DNA of 64,000 nt from Dehalococcoidia bacterium. GTDB taxonomy: Bacteria; Chloroflexota; Dehalococcoidia; Tepidiformales; Tepidiformaceae. The DNA lies in the NCBI GenBank assembly GCA_020432045.1, contig JAGQHB010000013.1, positions 1 through 64,000 on the forward strand, in the 5' to 3' direction. Positions 32,822 through 40,729 of the stretch are shown piece by piece. A model generated the notes under the pieces. That model did no database searches and was not told the origin of the DNA. It worked only from the letters and a program-made list of their open reading frames with translations. Both the position numbers and the translations under genes were made by a program. Each line of letters starts with the position of its first letter. The first letter of the stretch is position 1.

Positions 32822-33619
32822 ATGCAGCTCAAGGAAATCCGCTACGAAGTCCACGACAACGTCGCATGGGTCATGCTCAACAAACCCGAAAAGCTCAACG
32901 CCATGTCGTGGGGCAACTGGGCGGAAATCGAACAGTGCATGGCCGCTGCCGAGGCCGATGACGACGTCCGCTGCGTCGTGATCACCGGCGAAGGTCGGGG
33001 CTTCTGCGCCGGTACCGACCTCACCGGCCAGGGCAGCGAAGCCGAATGGCCACCGCGCGCCCACCAGGGCCGCACCGGCAAAGTGCGGACCCGCTATCTC
33101 GCCACCGCCGACATCTTCCGCTGCAAGAAGCCGACGGTTGCCGGGCTCAACGGCGTCGCTGCCGGGGCCGGGTTCTCGCTTGCTGTCTCCTGCGATATCC
33201 GCTTCGCATCTGACCAGGCACGGCTCACCACCGTTTTCCGCAACCGCGGCATCGTCGCGGACACCGGCTCGACCTGGCTGCTGCCGCGCCTCGTCGGCCC
33301 ATCCGTCGCCATGGACCTGCTATACACGGCCCGCATGGTCGGCGCCGAAGAAGCACTGAAGATCGGCCTCGTGAATTACGTAGTCCCGCACGAGGAATTC
33401 CGTACGAAGCTGGAGGAGTACGCCCGCTCCATCGCCCACGGCCCCTCGCTCGCCCTCGAACTCGACAAGACGCTCGTCCAGAGCTGGATGGAACGCTCGC
33501 TCGAAGACCAGGTAGAGCGCGAGCAGTTCCTGCAGAGCTACACCTCCGGCTCAGACGACGCGAAAGAAGGACGCATGGCCTTCATCGAAAAGCGCGACCC
33601 GGACTTCCGGGGACGGTAA
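32822..33619 (+). CDS. Enoyl-CoA hydratase/isomerase family protein
   Basis: A 265-residue crotonase-fold enzyme. NKPEKLNAMSW begins the CoA site, the oxyanion residues lie in GRGFCAGTDL and GVAAGAGFSLAVSCD, and the C-terminal helices carry EKRDPDFRGR. The usual catalytic Glu of GIVP-type hydratases is in a region reading RNRGIVADTGSTW, where Asp replaces one expected acid. So hydratase, isomerase or other crotonase activity is possible. It acts on a CoA thioester in the cytosol. Nearby thioesterase and dehalogenase genes suggest acid catabolism. Confidence 0.9.
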   Translation: MQLKEIRYEVHDNVAWVMLNKPEKLNAMSWGNWAEIEQCMAAAEADDDVRCVVITGEGRGFCAGTDLTGQGSEAEWPPRAHQGRTGKVRTRYLATADIFRCKKPTVAGLNGVAAGAGFSLAVSCDIRFASDQARLTTVFRNRGIVADTGSTWLLPRLVGPSVAMDLLYTARMVGAEEALKIGLVNYVVPHEEFRTKLEEYARSIAHGPSLALELDKTLVQSWMERSLEDQVEREQFLQSYTSGSDDAKEGRMAFIEKRDPDFRGR

Positions 33620-33663
33620 GGAGGCCGGGCGGCGTGGCCGCATCTGGTACCCTATGACCAGCT

Positions 33664-34046
33664 ATGGCTACCAACGAATCCTCGACAGCCCGTGCGCCCG
33701 GCGCCTCCGAAGACTTCCTCACCATCGATTAGGCGGCGAGCGTCCTCCGGATCAGCACGACGACCATCCGGCGGCGGATTCGCTCGGTGCCGTGGTAGCG
33801 TATCGCCGCAGGGGCCGCCGCCTGTGGGTGAAGCGCTGCGAATTGGCCGAGCCCGTCGATGCCGCCAACGCCGATCGGCCGGAAGGCGAGCTGACGGCCG
33901 CGGAGGCCGCCCAATGGCTTGCTGCGTTTGACCAGTCCGCCCAACGGCACGCGGAACAGCTAGCGAAACGGCATGGGATACCATTCCCGGATTCCGCACT
34001 CGATATCGCCGCCGCGCGCGCCGAGCGTTCTGCCGTCCGCCAGTGA
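33664..34046 (+). pseudogene. Broken helix-turn-helix antitoxin gene upstream of vapC
   Basis: From the ATG at 33664 the frame reads up to EDFLTID, then TAG (33730-33732), then AASVLRISTTTIRRRIRS, a typical excisionase/MerR-like helix-turn-helix (DEAASVLRIS expected). Near 33783 the reading must shift by one base to continue as VVAYRRRGRRLWVKRCELAEP and a long C-terminal helix ending at 34046. So there are two lesions, a G-to-T nonsense change and a one-base loss (likely in a G run). The downstream half remains open and overlaps the toxin start by GTGA. Confidence 0.75.
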
Positions 34047-34495
34047 TCTGCGTCGATGCGAGCATCGTGTTCAAGTGGTACTTCGTGGAGGACCATTCGG
34101 AACAATCGGTGGCCCTCGGACGAGACGCCGTGCAGGCGGGAGAGCCGCTCGTTGCACCGCCTTTGCTCCTGTTGGAACTCGCAAGCACCATTCGGCAACG
34201 AACACGACGGTCGCTGCTGACGGCTGAGGAAGCCCGGCTCGCACTGGACTACTTCCTGGGTCTGCCCCTTTGGATTACTGGCGAAACGAATACCTCCACG
34301 TCCTGGAGCCTCCACCACCGCGCCCTCGCCCTCTCAATGCGATTCAACCTGCCCGCCGTCTACGACGCCTACTACCTGGCGCTCGCCAAGTTGAACAACT
34401 GCCCGTTCTGGACCGCTGACCGGCGTCTCGTGGAACAGCTCGGCAGCGGCTTCCCGCTCATCCACTGGATCGGTGATTTCACGGGGACCGGCTGA
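34043..34495 (+). CDS. VapC-type PIN-domain ribonuclease toxin
   Basis: A 150-residue PIN protein. The metal-binding acids are in place: Asp5 (CVDASIVFKW), Glu45 (LLLLELAS), Asp107 (AVYDAYYLALA) and Asp125 (FWTADRRLVEQL). It should be an active Mg-dependent RNase that cleaves RNA unless bound by its antitoxin. The start (GTG) overlaps the stop of the preceding antitoxin frame, which is damaged, so the toxin is either silent, poorly translated, or neutralised by another protein. Confidence 0.88.
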   Translation: MICVDASIVFKWYFVEDHSEQSVALGRDAVQAGEPLVAPPLLLLELASTIRQRTRRSLLTAEEARLALDYFLGLPLWITGETNTSTSWSLHHRALALSMRFNLPAVYDAYYLALAKLNNCPFWTADRRLVEQLGSGFPLIHWIGDFTGTG

Positions 34496-34540
34496 ACCGC
34501 CCTGCCTGTGCCTTCCCATCCCGCGTCCTACACTCTTCCT

Positions 34541-35665
34541 ATGAGCACCGAAGCAAGCGCCGGGAGCGGCGGCATCCGCAGGCCGACCCACGAACCCAAG
34601 GTCGCCGTCATCACCACCAGTGCCGACACCGTGATCGACGATGTCCGCCGCGTCATGGAGTTGGCGGGCTACCTGGACCACCTGCCCGCCGCCAACGAGA
34701 CGCTCCTCAAGGTCAACATCTCCTGGCAGCACTACTACCCAGGCTGCAGCACCAGCCCCTGGCAGCTCGACGGCGTCACGCAGGCGCTCAGGGGCGCCGG
34801 CTTCGGGCACATCACGCCCGTCCAGAACGGCACCGTCGTCGTCGATTCGCACGAAGGCGAACGCGGCAACAAGCACGACCGCGTCTTCGCAAAGCACGGC
34901 CTCACGCCGGTCCACCTCCAGGACGAGGGCGCGCGCTGGGTCCCCTATGCCCCGCGAGGACCGATGCTCGTGCTGGACAAGATCTTTCCGGACGGCATCG
35001 AGATCCCCGAGATGTTCATCGGCACCAACATCATCCATATGCCGACTCTGAAGACGCACGTCTTCACAACCATGACCGGCGCGATGAAGAACGCGTTCGG
35101 CGGCCTGCTCAACAACCGCCGCCACTGGACTCATTCCGTCATCCACGAAACCCTGGTCGATCTGCTTCGCATCCAACAGGAGATCCACAGCGGCGTCTTC
35201 GCAGTGATGGACGGAACGATCGCAGGCGACGGCCCTGGCCCGCGCGCGATGCGCCCGCACGAAAAGAACCTGCTCCTCGCCAGCTCCGACCAGGTGGCAA
35301 TCGATGCCATTGCTGCGAAGCTCATGGGCTTCGATCCCATGTCCATCGGTTTCATCCGGCTCGCGCACGAAGCGGGCCTGGGCGTCGGCGACCCCGCCGA
35401 GATCAAGGTCGAAGGCTTCGACATCTCAGGGACGAACTTCCATTTCAGCAAAGACGAAGACACATTCGTCAGCTGGGGGCAGAAGCAGATCTACTGGGGG
35501 CCGCTCAAGCCGCTGGAGAAGCTACTGCTGCGGAGCCCGATCGTGCCCTGGAGCTACGCCGCCTCCAACCTGTATCACAATCGCTACTGGTACAAGCGCG
35601 TCGGCAAGAAGCGTATCGACGCGATGATGCAGACCCAGTGGGGCCGCCTCTTCGACCAGTACTAG
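34541..35665 (+). CDS. DUF362 domain protein
   Basis: A 374-residue protein with the DUF362 core. It has LLKVNISWQHYYPGCSTSPW after the first strand, a central NIIHMPTLKTHVFTTMTGAMKNAFGGLLNNRRHWTH region (about 170-205, given here in part), and MDGTIAGDGPGPRAM followed by the NLLLASSDQVAIDAIAAKLMG helix. There is no ferredoxin-like FeS insertion. DUF362 proteins are of unsettled function, sometimes linked to redox or methyl-transfer enzymes. The ATG at 34541 is chosen over an in-frame start 33 bp upstream, because the N-terminus MSTEASAG is already disordered. Confidence 0.88.
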   Translation: MSTEASAGSGGIRRPTHEPKVAVITTSADTVIDDVRRVMELAGYLDHLPAANETLLKVNISWQHYYPGCSTSPWQLDGVTQALRGAGFGHITPVQNGTVVVDSHEGERGNKHDRVFAKHGLTPVHLQDEGARWVPYAPRGPMLVLDKIFPDGIEIPEMFIGTNIIHMPTLKTHVFTTMTGAMKNAFGGLLNNRRHWTHSVIHETLVDLLRIQQEIHSGVFAVMDGTIAGDGPGPRAMRPHEKNLLLASSDQVAIDAIAAKLMGFDPMSIGFIRLAHEAGLGVGDPAEIKVEGFDISGTNFHFSKDEDTFVSWGQKQIYWGPLKPLEKLLLRSPIVPWSYAASNLYHNRYWYKRVGKKRIDAMMQTQWGRLFDQY

Positions 35666-35728
35666 GGTGGGCGGCCGGTACTATTCCGGGCGCGCTTCAT
35701 CTGTCCCCGCACCAGGGTCACTGGGAGG

Positions 35729-37129
35729 CTACTGAGCGCCCCCGGCGATCGGCTCCGGCTCCATCTCCGGGCCCGGCTTCACGAACGCCAGCAGGAACAA
35801 ACAGCCGACAACAGCCGCGAGCAGTGACCCGACGAGGATTCCGAGCTTCGCCTCGTCCGTGATGATCGGGTCGTCAAAGGCCAGTTCGGTCACGAACAGC
35901 GACACCGTAAAGCCGACACCACCCACCATGCCCGCGCCGAGGATGTGGATATACCGCACCCCGCGCGGCAGCGCCGCCAGGCCAGTGCGCACGGCCACCC
36001 AGGAAAACAGGAAGATGCCAATCGGCTTTCCAAACAGCAGGCCAATCATCACGCCGTAGGTCACGGGCGATTGGACAGCAGCATCAAACATGTCCCCCGT
36101 GATGTGCACGCCCGCGTTCGCGATCGCGAATATCGGGACGACAGCAAACGCCACCCAGGTCTGGATCATGCGCTCCAGCCGCTCCAACGGCGCTTCGCTG
36201 CGGCGTACCGCCGATTCGAACTCCTGGAGCAGCACCTGCTCCGCTTCCGCGTCGTGGCGGTTCGGGTCGAACCTGCCAAGCAGGTTATTCGCCTCTGCCC
36301 GGAACCTCTCCACCGGCTGTAGCGAGCTTGCCGGCGTAAGGAACGCGAGCACTACGCCTGCAATCGTGGCGTGGATACCGGATGCCAGCACGGCCGCCCA
36401 GAACAGGAACCCGAGCATCACGTAGACGTCAACACGCCGCAGTCCAAGCTGCCGGAACGTCAGCAGGATCCCGAGGAACAGGGCCGCGTACGCCACCGCC
36501 TCCAGCGACAATGACTCGGTGTAAAAGACCGCGATCACCGCGATTGCACCAAGGTCGTCAGCCACGGCGAGGGCCAGCAGGAAGATCTTCAGCGGGAATG
36601 GCGCGCGATTCCCCAGCAGCGCCAGCACGCCGACCGCGAACGCGATGTCCGTGGCCATCGGGATGCCCCAGCCTTTGGAGCCGTCACCACCAGCATTCAT
36701 CGACGTGAAGATCAACGCCGGAACGATCATCCCGCCCAAGGCAGCCATGACCGGAAGCGCGGCCTTGCGGAACCCCGCCAGCTCTCCGTGGAGCATTTCA
36801 CGCTTGATTTCGAGGCCGACCATGAAAAAGAAGATGGCCATCAGGCCGTCATTCACAAGGTGGCCGAGCGTGTGGATGTTGTGGAGGCCAATCCCTCCAA
36901 CCTCCAGCGATACCTCAGCGTTCCAGAGATCGAAGTACGACTCGTGCCACGGTGAGTTCGCCCAGACGAATGCGATCAGCGCCCCGAGGACGATGACCAT
37001 GCCACCCGCCGCCTCCTTCGCCATAAAGGCCTGGGCGGGGCGCACGAGCCGCGCGTTCACGAACGCGCTCATGTCGACACGCGATGCAGAGGTGGTGGAA
37101 TCGTCCCGCGAGGGTTGTCGGTGGCTCAT
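35729..37129 (-). CDS. nhaA: Na+/H+ antiporter NhaA (copy 1)
   Basis: A 466-residue NhaA with about 12 helices. FVWANSPWHESYFDLW follows helix 1; the Na+/H+-binding aspartate pair is in LALAVADDLGAIAVIA, and the GFTVSLFVTELAF motif is near the end. It exchanges Na+ for H+ at the membrane for pH and salt homeostasis. It lies directly downstream (65 bp) of a second nhaA on the same strand and is clearly homologous over its whole length. A later Met (37072) is an alternative start. Confidence 0.93.
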   Translation of the reverse strand: MSHRQPSRDDSTTSASRVDMSAFVNARLVRPAQAFMAKEAAGGMVIVLGALIAFVWANSPWHESYFDLWNAEVSLEVGGIGLHNIHTLGHLVNDGLMAIFFFMVGLEIKREMLHGELAGFRKAALPVMAALGGMIVPALIFTSMNAGGDGSKGWGIPMATDIAFAVGVLALLGNRAPFPLKIFLLALAVADDLGAIAVIAVFYTESLSLEAVAYAALFLGILLTFRQLGLRRVDVYVMLGFLFWAAVLASGIHATIAGVVLAFLTPASSLQPVERFRAEANNLLGRFDPNRHDAEAEQVLLQEFESAVRRSEAPLERLERMIQTWVAFAVVPIFAIANAGVHITGDMFDAAVQSPVTYGVMIGLLFGKPIGIFLFSWVAVRTGLAALPRGVRYIHILGAGMVGGVGFTVSLFVTELAFDDPIITDEAKLGILVGSLLAAVVGCLFLLAFVKPGPEMEPEPIAGGAQ

Positions 37130-37193
37130 CGACTGTGGATGCTGACAGAACCGCGTCTAGCAGCAAAGCGGAGCGCCCACGCGCGTGCCTCCG

Positions 37194-38561
37194 TCAGTGG
37201 CTCACAATTGGCGGAGGCGCAAAGTCCTCCCCTGGCTTCACGGCAAGCCGCAAAAACACCAGTCCGGCGACCCCCGCAATGATCGACCCGGCGAGAATCC
37301 CAAGCTTCGCCTCGTCGATGAGCAACGCGTCGTCGAACGCGAGGTCCGTGACAAACAACGAAACCGTGAAGCCAAGCCCCGCGATCATCCCGACGCCAAG
37401 GATATGCGCATAGCTGACGCCATTGGGAAGTGCCGCCAATCCCGAGCGCACTGCAATCCAGGTGGCAAGGAAGATGCCGATCGGCTTGCCCAGCACCAGT
37501 CCAAGCATCACCCCGTAGGTTACCCGAGACTGGATTGCGCCTTCGAACGCCTCCGATGTCACCTCCACGCCTGCGTTCGCCAGCGCGAAGATCGGCACGA
37601 TTGCGAACACCACCCACGGGTGGATGAGGTGTTCCAGCCGTTCCAGCGGCGCTTCGCTGCGACGTACAGCAGCTTCGAACTCGTGGAGCACCACCTGCTG
37701 TGCATCCGAATCGCCGCGGTTCTTGTCGAAGGCGTCGAGGAAGAGGTCCGCCTCGGCGCGGAACTTCTCCACATCCTGCTTCGGCCGCGACGGGGTCAAA
37801 AACGCAAGCAAAACACCCGCGATCGTGGCGTGAATCCCCGATTCCAGCACCGCAACCCAGAACAGCGCGCCTAGCAGGGTGTAGACATCCAGCCGCCGTA
37901 CGCCGAACTGCCGCACGACGAGGATGACCGCGAGCACCAGCCCCGCGTACATCAGCGCTTCGACGGAAATCCCATCCGAATAGAAGACCGCGATCACGGC
38001 GATGGCGCCAAGGTCATCCGCCACGGCCAGCGCCAGCAAGAACACCTTGAGCGGGAACGGCGCTCGCCTGCCCAGCAATGCGAGGACCGCAACTGCGAAG
38101 GCGATATCCGTCGCCATCGGGATGCCCCAACCACGCGCACCATCCCCGCCCGCGTTAAACGCGGTAAAGATGAGTGCCGGCAGGACCAGTCCACCGATTG
38201 CTGCCGAGACGGGCAACGCAGCTTTCCGGAAGCCGGCCAGCTCGCCGTGCAACAGCTCGCGCTTCGTCTCCAGGCCGATCATGAAGAAGAAGATCGCCAT
38301 CAGGCCATCGTTCACGAGATGGCCGAGGTCCTCGTCAAGGGTCAGCAGTCCGGTCTCCAGCGTGACCTTGCTGTGCCAGAGGTCGAAATACTGTTCGCTC
38401 CATGGCGAGTTCGCCCAAACGAACGCGACAACCGCCGCGGCGAGGATCGCAAACCCGCCTGCTGTCTCCCTCGCAAGAAACTCCTGCGCTGGACGCACCA
38501 GCCGGTGTTCGATGGCCTGGACAGGCGAACGCATGGCGCCGGGCAGTCTACTCTGTGTCAT
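37194..38561 (-). CDS. nhaA: Na+/H+ antiporter NhaA (copy 2)
   Basis: A 455-residue paralogue of the neighbouring NhaA. It has the same FVWANSPWSEQYFDLW, VADDLGAIAVIAVFY (transport Asp pair), GIHATIAGVLLAFLTP and GFTVSLFVTDLAFDD segments, with divergence at the termini and in the central loop. The ATG at 38561 is taken because AGGTGG precedes it; the reading frame extends further but over non-coding sequence. Transcribed first, it probably forms a two-gene operon with copy 1. Confidence 0.92.
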   Translation of the reverse strand: MTQSRLPGAMRSPVQAIEHRLVRPAQEFLARETAGGFAILAAAVVAFVWANSPWSEQYFDLWHSKVTLETGLLTLDEDLGHLVNDGLMAIFFFMIGLETKRELLHGELAGFRKAALPVSAAIGGLVLPALIFTAFNAGGDGARGWGIPMATDIAFAVAVLALLGRRAPFPLKVFLLALAVADDLGAIAVIAVFYSDGISVEALMYAGLVLAVILVVRQFGVRRLDVYTLLGALFWVAVLESGIHATIAGVLLAFLTPSRPKQDVEKFRAEADLFLDAFDKNRGDSDAQQVVLHEFEAAVRRSEAPLERLEHLIHPWVVFAIVPIFALANAGVEVTSEAFEGAIQSRVTYGVMLGLVLGKPIGIFLATWIAVRSGLAALPNGVSYAHILGVGMIAGLGFTVSLFVTDLAFDDALLIDEAKLGILAGSIIAGVAGLVFLRLAVKPGEDFAPPPIVSH

Positions 38562-38661
38562 GCCCACCTGATGCTGGCGCCTGGGCCGGTACCAGAAAAG
38601 TCGCGACTCTGCTTTCGGCCTGTTCGTGAACCTCACAGCTGCGCGCGGTACGCTGCCAGGC

Positions 38662-39156
38662 GTGACACGCACGTTCGTCCTCGTCATCGCGATGTTGGCC
38701 TGCGCCTGTGGCGGCGAGAGCGACAGCGGCGACCCGCCGCTCCTCCCCACCCGGCAGCTCACCGTCAGCCAGGGGACTGTCTCCCAGAAAGTGACCGCCG
38801 AACTGGCGCTCTCCGCGGCGGAGCAGCAGCAGGGGCTCATGTTCCGGCAATCCATGCCGGAAGACCGCGGCATGCTCTTCATCCTCGGCCGCCAGCTGAC
38901 CGGCGGGTTCTGGATGAAGAACACCTACCTGCCGCTCGATATCGCCTACCTCGACGTAGACGGAACGGTTCTCGACATCATCCCGGGCGAGCCGCTCAAC
39001 GAGACGATTCACAAGCCGAAGAAGCCGTACTGGAACGTGCTGGAAATGAACCAGGGATGGTTCCAGCGCCACAACCTCGGGATCGGCGCGAAGGTGGAAA
39101 TCCCGAAAGACCTGCCAACGCCCTTGCCAACGCCGACGAGGACAGCGTCCCCGTAA
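38662..39156 (+). CDS. DUF192 exported protein/lipoprotein
   Basis: A secreted DUF192 protein of about 164 residues. A short hydrophobic signal ends in MLACACGGESD, a lipobox-like stretch. The conserved domain follows: QQQGLMFRQSMPEDRGMLFIL (about 60-80), GGFWMKNTYLPLDIAYLDVDG, and GWFQRHNLGIGAKVEI. DUF192 domains are small beta barrels of unknown role outside the membrane. A GTG at 38662 is preferred; a GTG 12 codons upstream is also possible. Confidence 0.85.
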   Translation: MTRTFVLVIAMLACACGGESDSGDPPLLPTRQLTVSQGTVSQKVTAELALSAAEQQQGLMFRQSMPEDRGMLFILGRQLTGGFWMKNTYLPLDIAYLDVDGTVLDIIPGEPLNETIHKPKKPYWNVLEMNQGWFQRHNLGIGAKVEIPKDLPTPLPTPTRTASP

Positions 39157-39192
39157 CATCCACGCCGTTGCCGGGCATCGACCACTGCATGC

Positions 39193-39415
39193 ATGGTCAA
39201 CGTGACGATTCGCGACCTTCCCGACGACGTCCACGCCTGCCTTCGCGCCCGCGCTGATGGCTCGAGCATTCGAACTGCGCGCCAACGAAACTCCCCACGA
39301 TGCCTGTTACATCGCCCTCGCAGAGTCGCTCAAGTGCACCCTGGTCACCGCAGACGCACGACTCGCCCGCACTCCCGGCATCCACTGCGCAGTTGAAGTG
39401 CTCACCCTCAGCTAA
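39193..39415 (+). pseudogene. FitA/VapC toxin-antitoxin remnant (internal deletion)
   Basis: The first 20-odd codons (MVNVTIRDLPDDVHACLRAR) encode the start of a FitA/VapB-type ribbon-helix-helix antitoxin. From about 39257, in another frame, the sequence encodes the last third of a PIN toxin: FELRANETPHDACYIALAESL...LVTADARLA, ending at TAA 39413-39415. The antitoxin C-terminus and the toxin N-terminus are missing, so a deletion has joined the two gene ends. Neither product can be functional. Confidence 0.75.
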
Positions 39416-39422
39416 CGACCAA

Positions 39423-39641
39423 CTAGCCGTTCCTCGGATGCCGCCCCGCAACGCGCCCGTTGCCCCGGCGGTAGTTCCCGGTCGCCCGCGCCATCAGCGC
39501 TTGCGCGTTGCTGCCTTCGGCCTTCGCCAGGAAGTTCGCTGCCGCCGCACCACGCAACAGCGCCGCCTCAGCACCGAGATGCGTGATCGCGACGCTGCCG
39601 TCCTTCCGCACGCGATACGCGAAACCCTCGGGTGGCGGCAT
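39423..39641 (-). CDS. Small hypothetical protein downstream of sufE
   Basis: A 72-residue product starting 6 bp after the sufE stop, with GGGAGCG upstream. It reads as a short strand pair (FAYRVRKDGSVAITHLG) followed by a helix rich in Ala (AALLRGAAAANFLAKAEG) and a basic tail. No family is recognised. Close spacing and proper start context support a real, co-transcribed gene. Confidence 0.65.
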   Translation of the reverse strand: MPPPEGFAYRVRKDGSVAITHLGAEAALLRGAAAANFLAKAEGSNAQALMARATGNYRRGNGRVAGRHPRNG

Positions 39642-39647
39642 CGCTGG

Positions 39648-40091
39648 CTACGCTCCCGCCTTCAGCTTCCGCCGCGCCGCCACGTTTACGTGGTCCAGCA
39701 TGCCCATCAGCCCCTGACCTTTGCCCATGGAAAGCTCTTTCCCGAACAAGTCGAAGATCACGTCTGGCGGCACTTGCGCCACAACCTCCGGCGGCTGCCC
39801 GGAAAGCGTCTGCTGCATGATCACCGCCCACGCCTTCGCTGAAAGCCCCTGTGGATTTTCCACCGCGAACCAGTAGTCCTGCGTCCCATCCGGCCGGTCT
39901 TCGGCCCAGACGAATGCCTCCGATTCGCAACGCGTCACGTGGTTCTCCTCCGGAAACGGCCGCTCCGCGATCCGCGCCGGCACGTCTTCGAACTGGTCCG
40001 CGAACTCGATCAGCAGCATCGAACGCTCCTGGCGGTCGACAAACTTGAAGTCTTCGATGAGGGACGTGAGGGCAGCAGGAAGCTCGGTCAT
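39648..40091 (-). CDS. sufE: SufE-family sulfur acceptor
   Basis: A 147-residue SufE-like protein. LIEDFKFVDRQERSMLLIEFAD is the N-terminal helix pair; the sulfur-accepting Cys is in HVTRCESEAFVWAE (near residue 54); and GKGQGLMGMLDHV lies near the C-terminus. It takes persulfide sulfur from a SufS-type cysteine desulfurase for Fe-S assembly. No suf genes adjoin. It heads a two-gene minus-strand unit and diverges from clpS, 58 bp away. Confidence 0.9.
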   Translation of the reverse strand: MTELPAALTSLIEDFKFVDRQERSMLLIEFADQFEDVPARIAERPFPEENHVTRCESEAFVWAEDRPDGTQDYWFAVENPQGLSAKAWAVIMQQTLSGQPPEVVAQVPPDVIFDLFGKELSMGKGQGLMGMLDHVNVAARRKLKAGA

Positions 40092-40149
40092 GCCTTCGAT
40101 CCTACCGCACCGCGGCCACCGCGCGCGGTCCCGGGCCTATACTGTCGGC

Positions 40150-40476
40150 ATGCCGGAAGTGATCACAAAGCCCGGGATCGAGATCCTCCAGGACACGGGA
40201 GACCAGCTCGCCGACCGCTTCCACCTCATCCTGCTCGACGACCAGGAGCACACCTACAACTACGTGATCCATATGCTCGGCGACGTCTTCGGCTACTCCC
40301 GCGAAAAGGCCTACGCCATCGCCTGTATGGTCGATGCCCAGGGCGAAGCGATCCTGATGACCGGCGGCCACGAAGAAGTGAAGCTCAAGCAGGACGCCGT
40401 CCATGCCTTCGGCGCCGACCCCCACATGCCCGAAAGCAAGGGCAGCATGTCCGCGGTGATCGAACCCGCGGCGTAA
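40150..40476 (+). CDS. clpS: ATP-dependent Clp protease adaptor ClpS
   Basis: A 108-residue ClpS. The core HLILLDDQEHTYNYVIHMLGDVFG carries the conserved D-D-x-H/T-Y and the hydrophobic N-end-rule pocket, followed by AYAIACMVDAQGEAIL (expected H replaced within the usual M-x-V-D-x-x-G-x-A) and a helix to the end. It delivers N-degron substrates to ClpA/ClpC-ClpP. No clp genes lie nearby. It starts at ATG 40150, divergent from sufE. Confidence 0.93.
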   Translation: MPEVITKPGIEILQDTGDQLADRFHLILLDDQEHTYNYVIHMLGDVFGYSREKAYAIACMVDAQGEAILMTGGHEEVKLKQDAVHAFGADPHMPESKGSMSAVIEPAA

Positions 40477-40484
40477 CATCGACG

Positions 40485-40645
40485 CCCCTCATCCCCGGCC
40501 CATCTCCGCCCGGGAGAAGGGAGCACGTCGTTTCCCGTAGTCGCGGCCGCCCCTGGCCGCGGGACTCTGAACCCCGCCGGGCAACACCACACAATGCAAA
40601 CCCTCTCCCGCGACAGCGTGAGAGCGCAGGGTGAGGGCGCCCCGG
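40485..40645. repeat. Intergenic repeat blocks after clpS
   Basis: The 250-bp gap between clpS and the capsid gene contains CCCCTCATCCCCGGCC...GGGAGAAGGGAG (40486-40522), a 40-bp block (40534-40573) that recurs at 54273-54312 with two differences, and CCCTCTCCC...GGGTGAGGGCGCC (40600-40642). These belong to the dispersed family seen at 1-232 and 11716-11930. No gene is present. Confidence 0.75.
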
Positions 40646-40729
40646 CCCGCATGACGCATAAAGGACGAACGGGAAGGGGACAGGTCCGATGCCCGTCCCC
40701 TTCCCATCTATAGAGCACCCACCACAACC

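Noticed and set aside
37126-37617. Third NhaA-like frame on the minus strand
   Set aside because: It is another frame of the two overlapping nhaA regions, not a separate gene.
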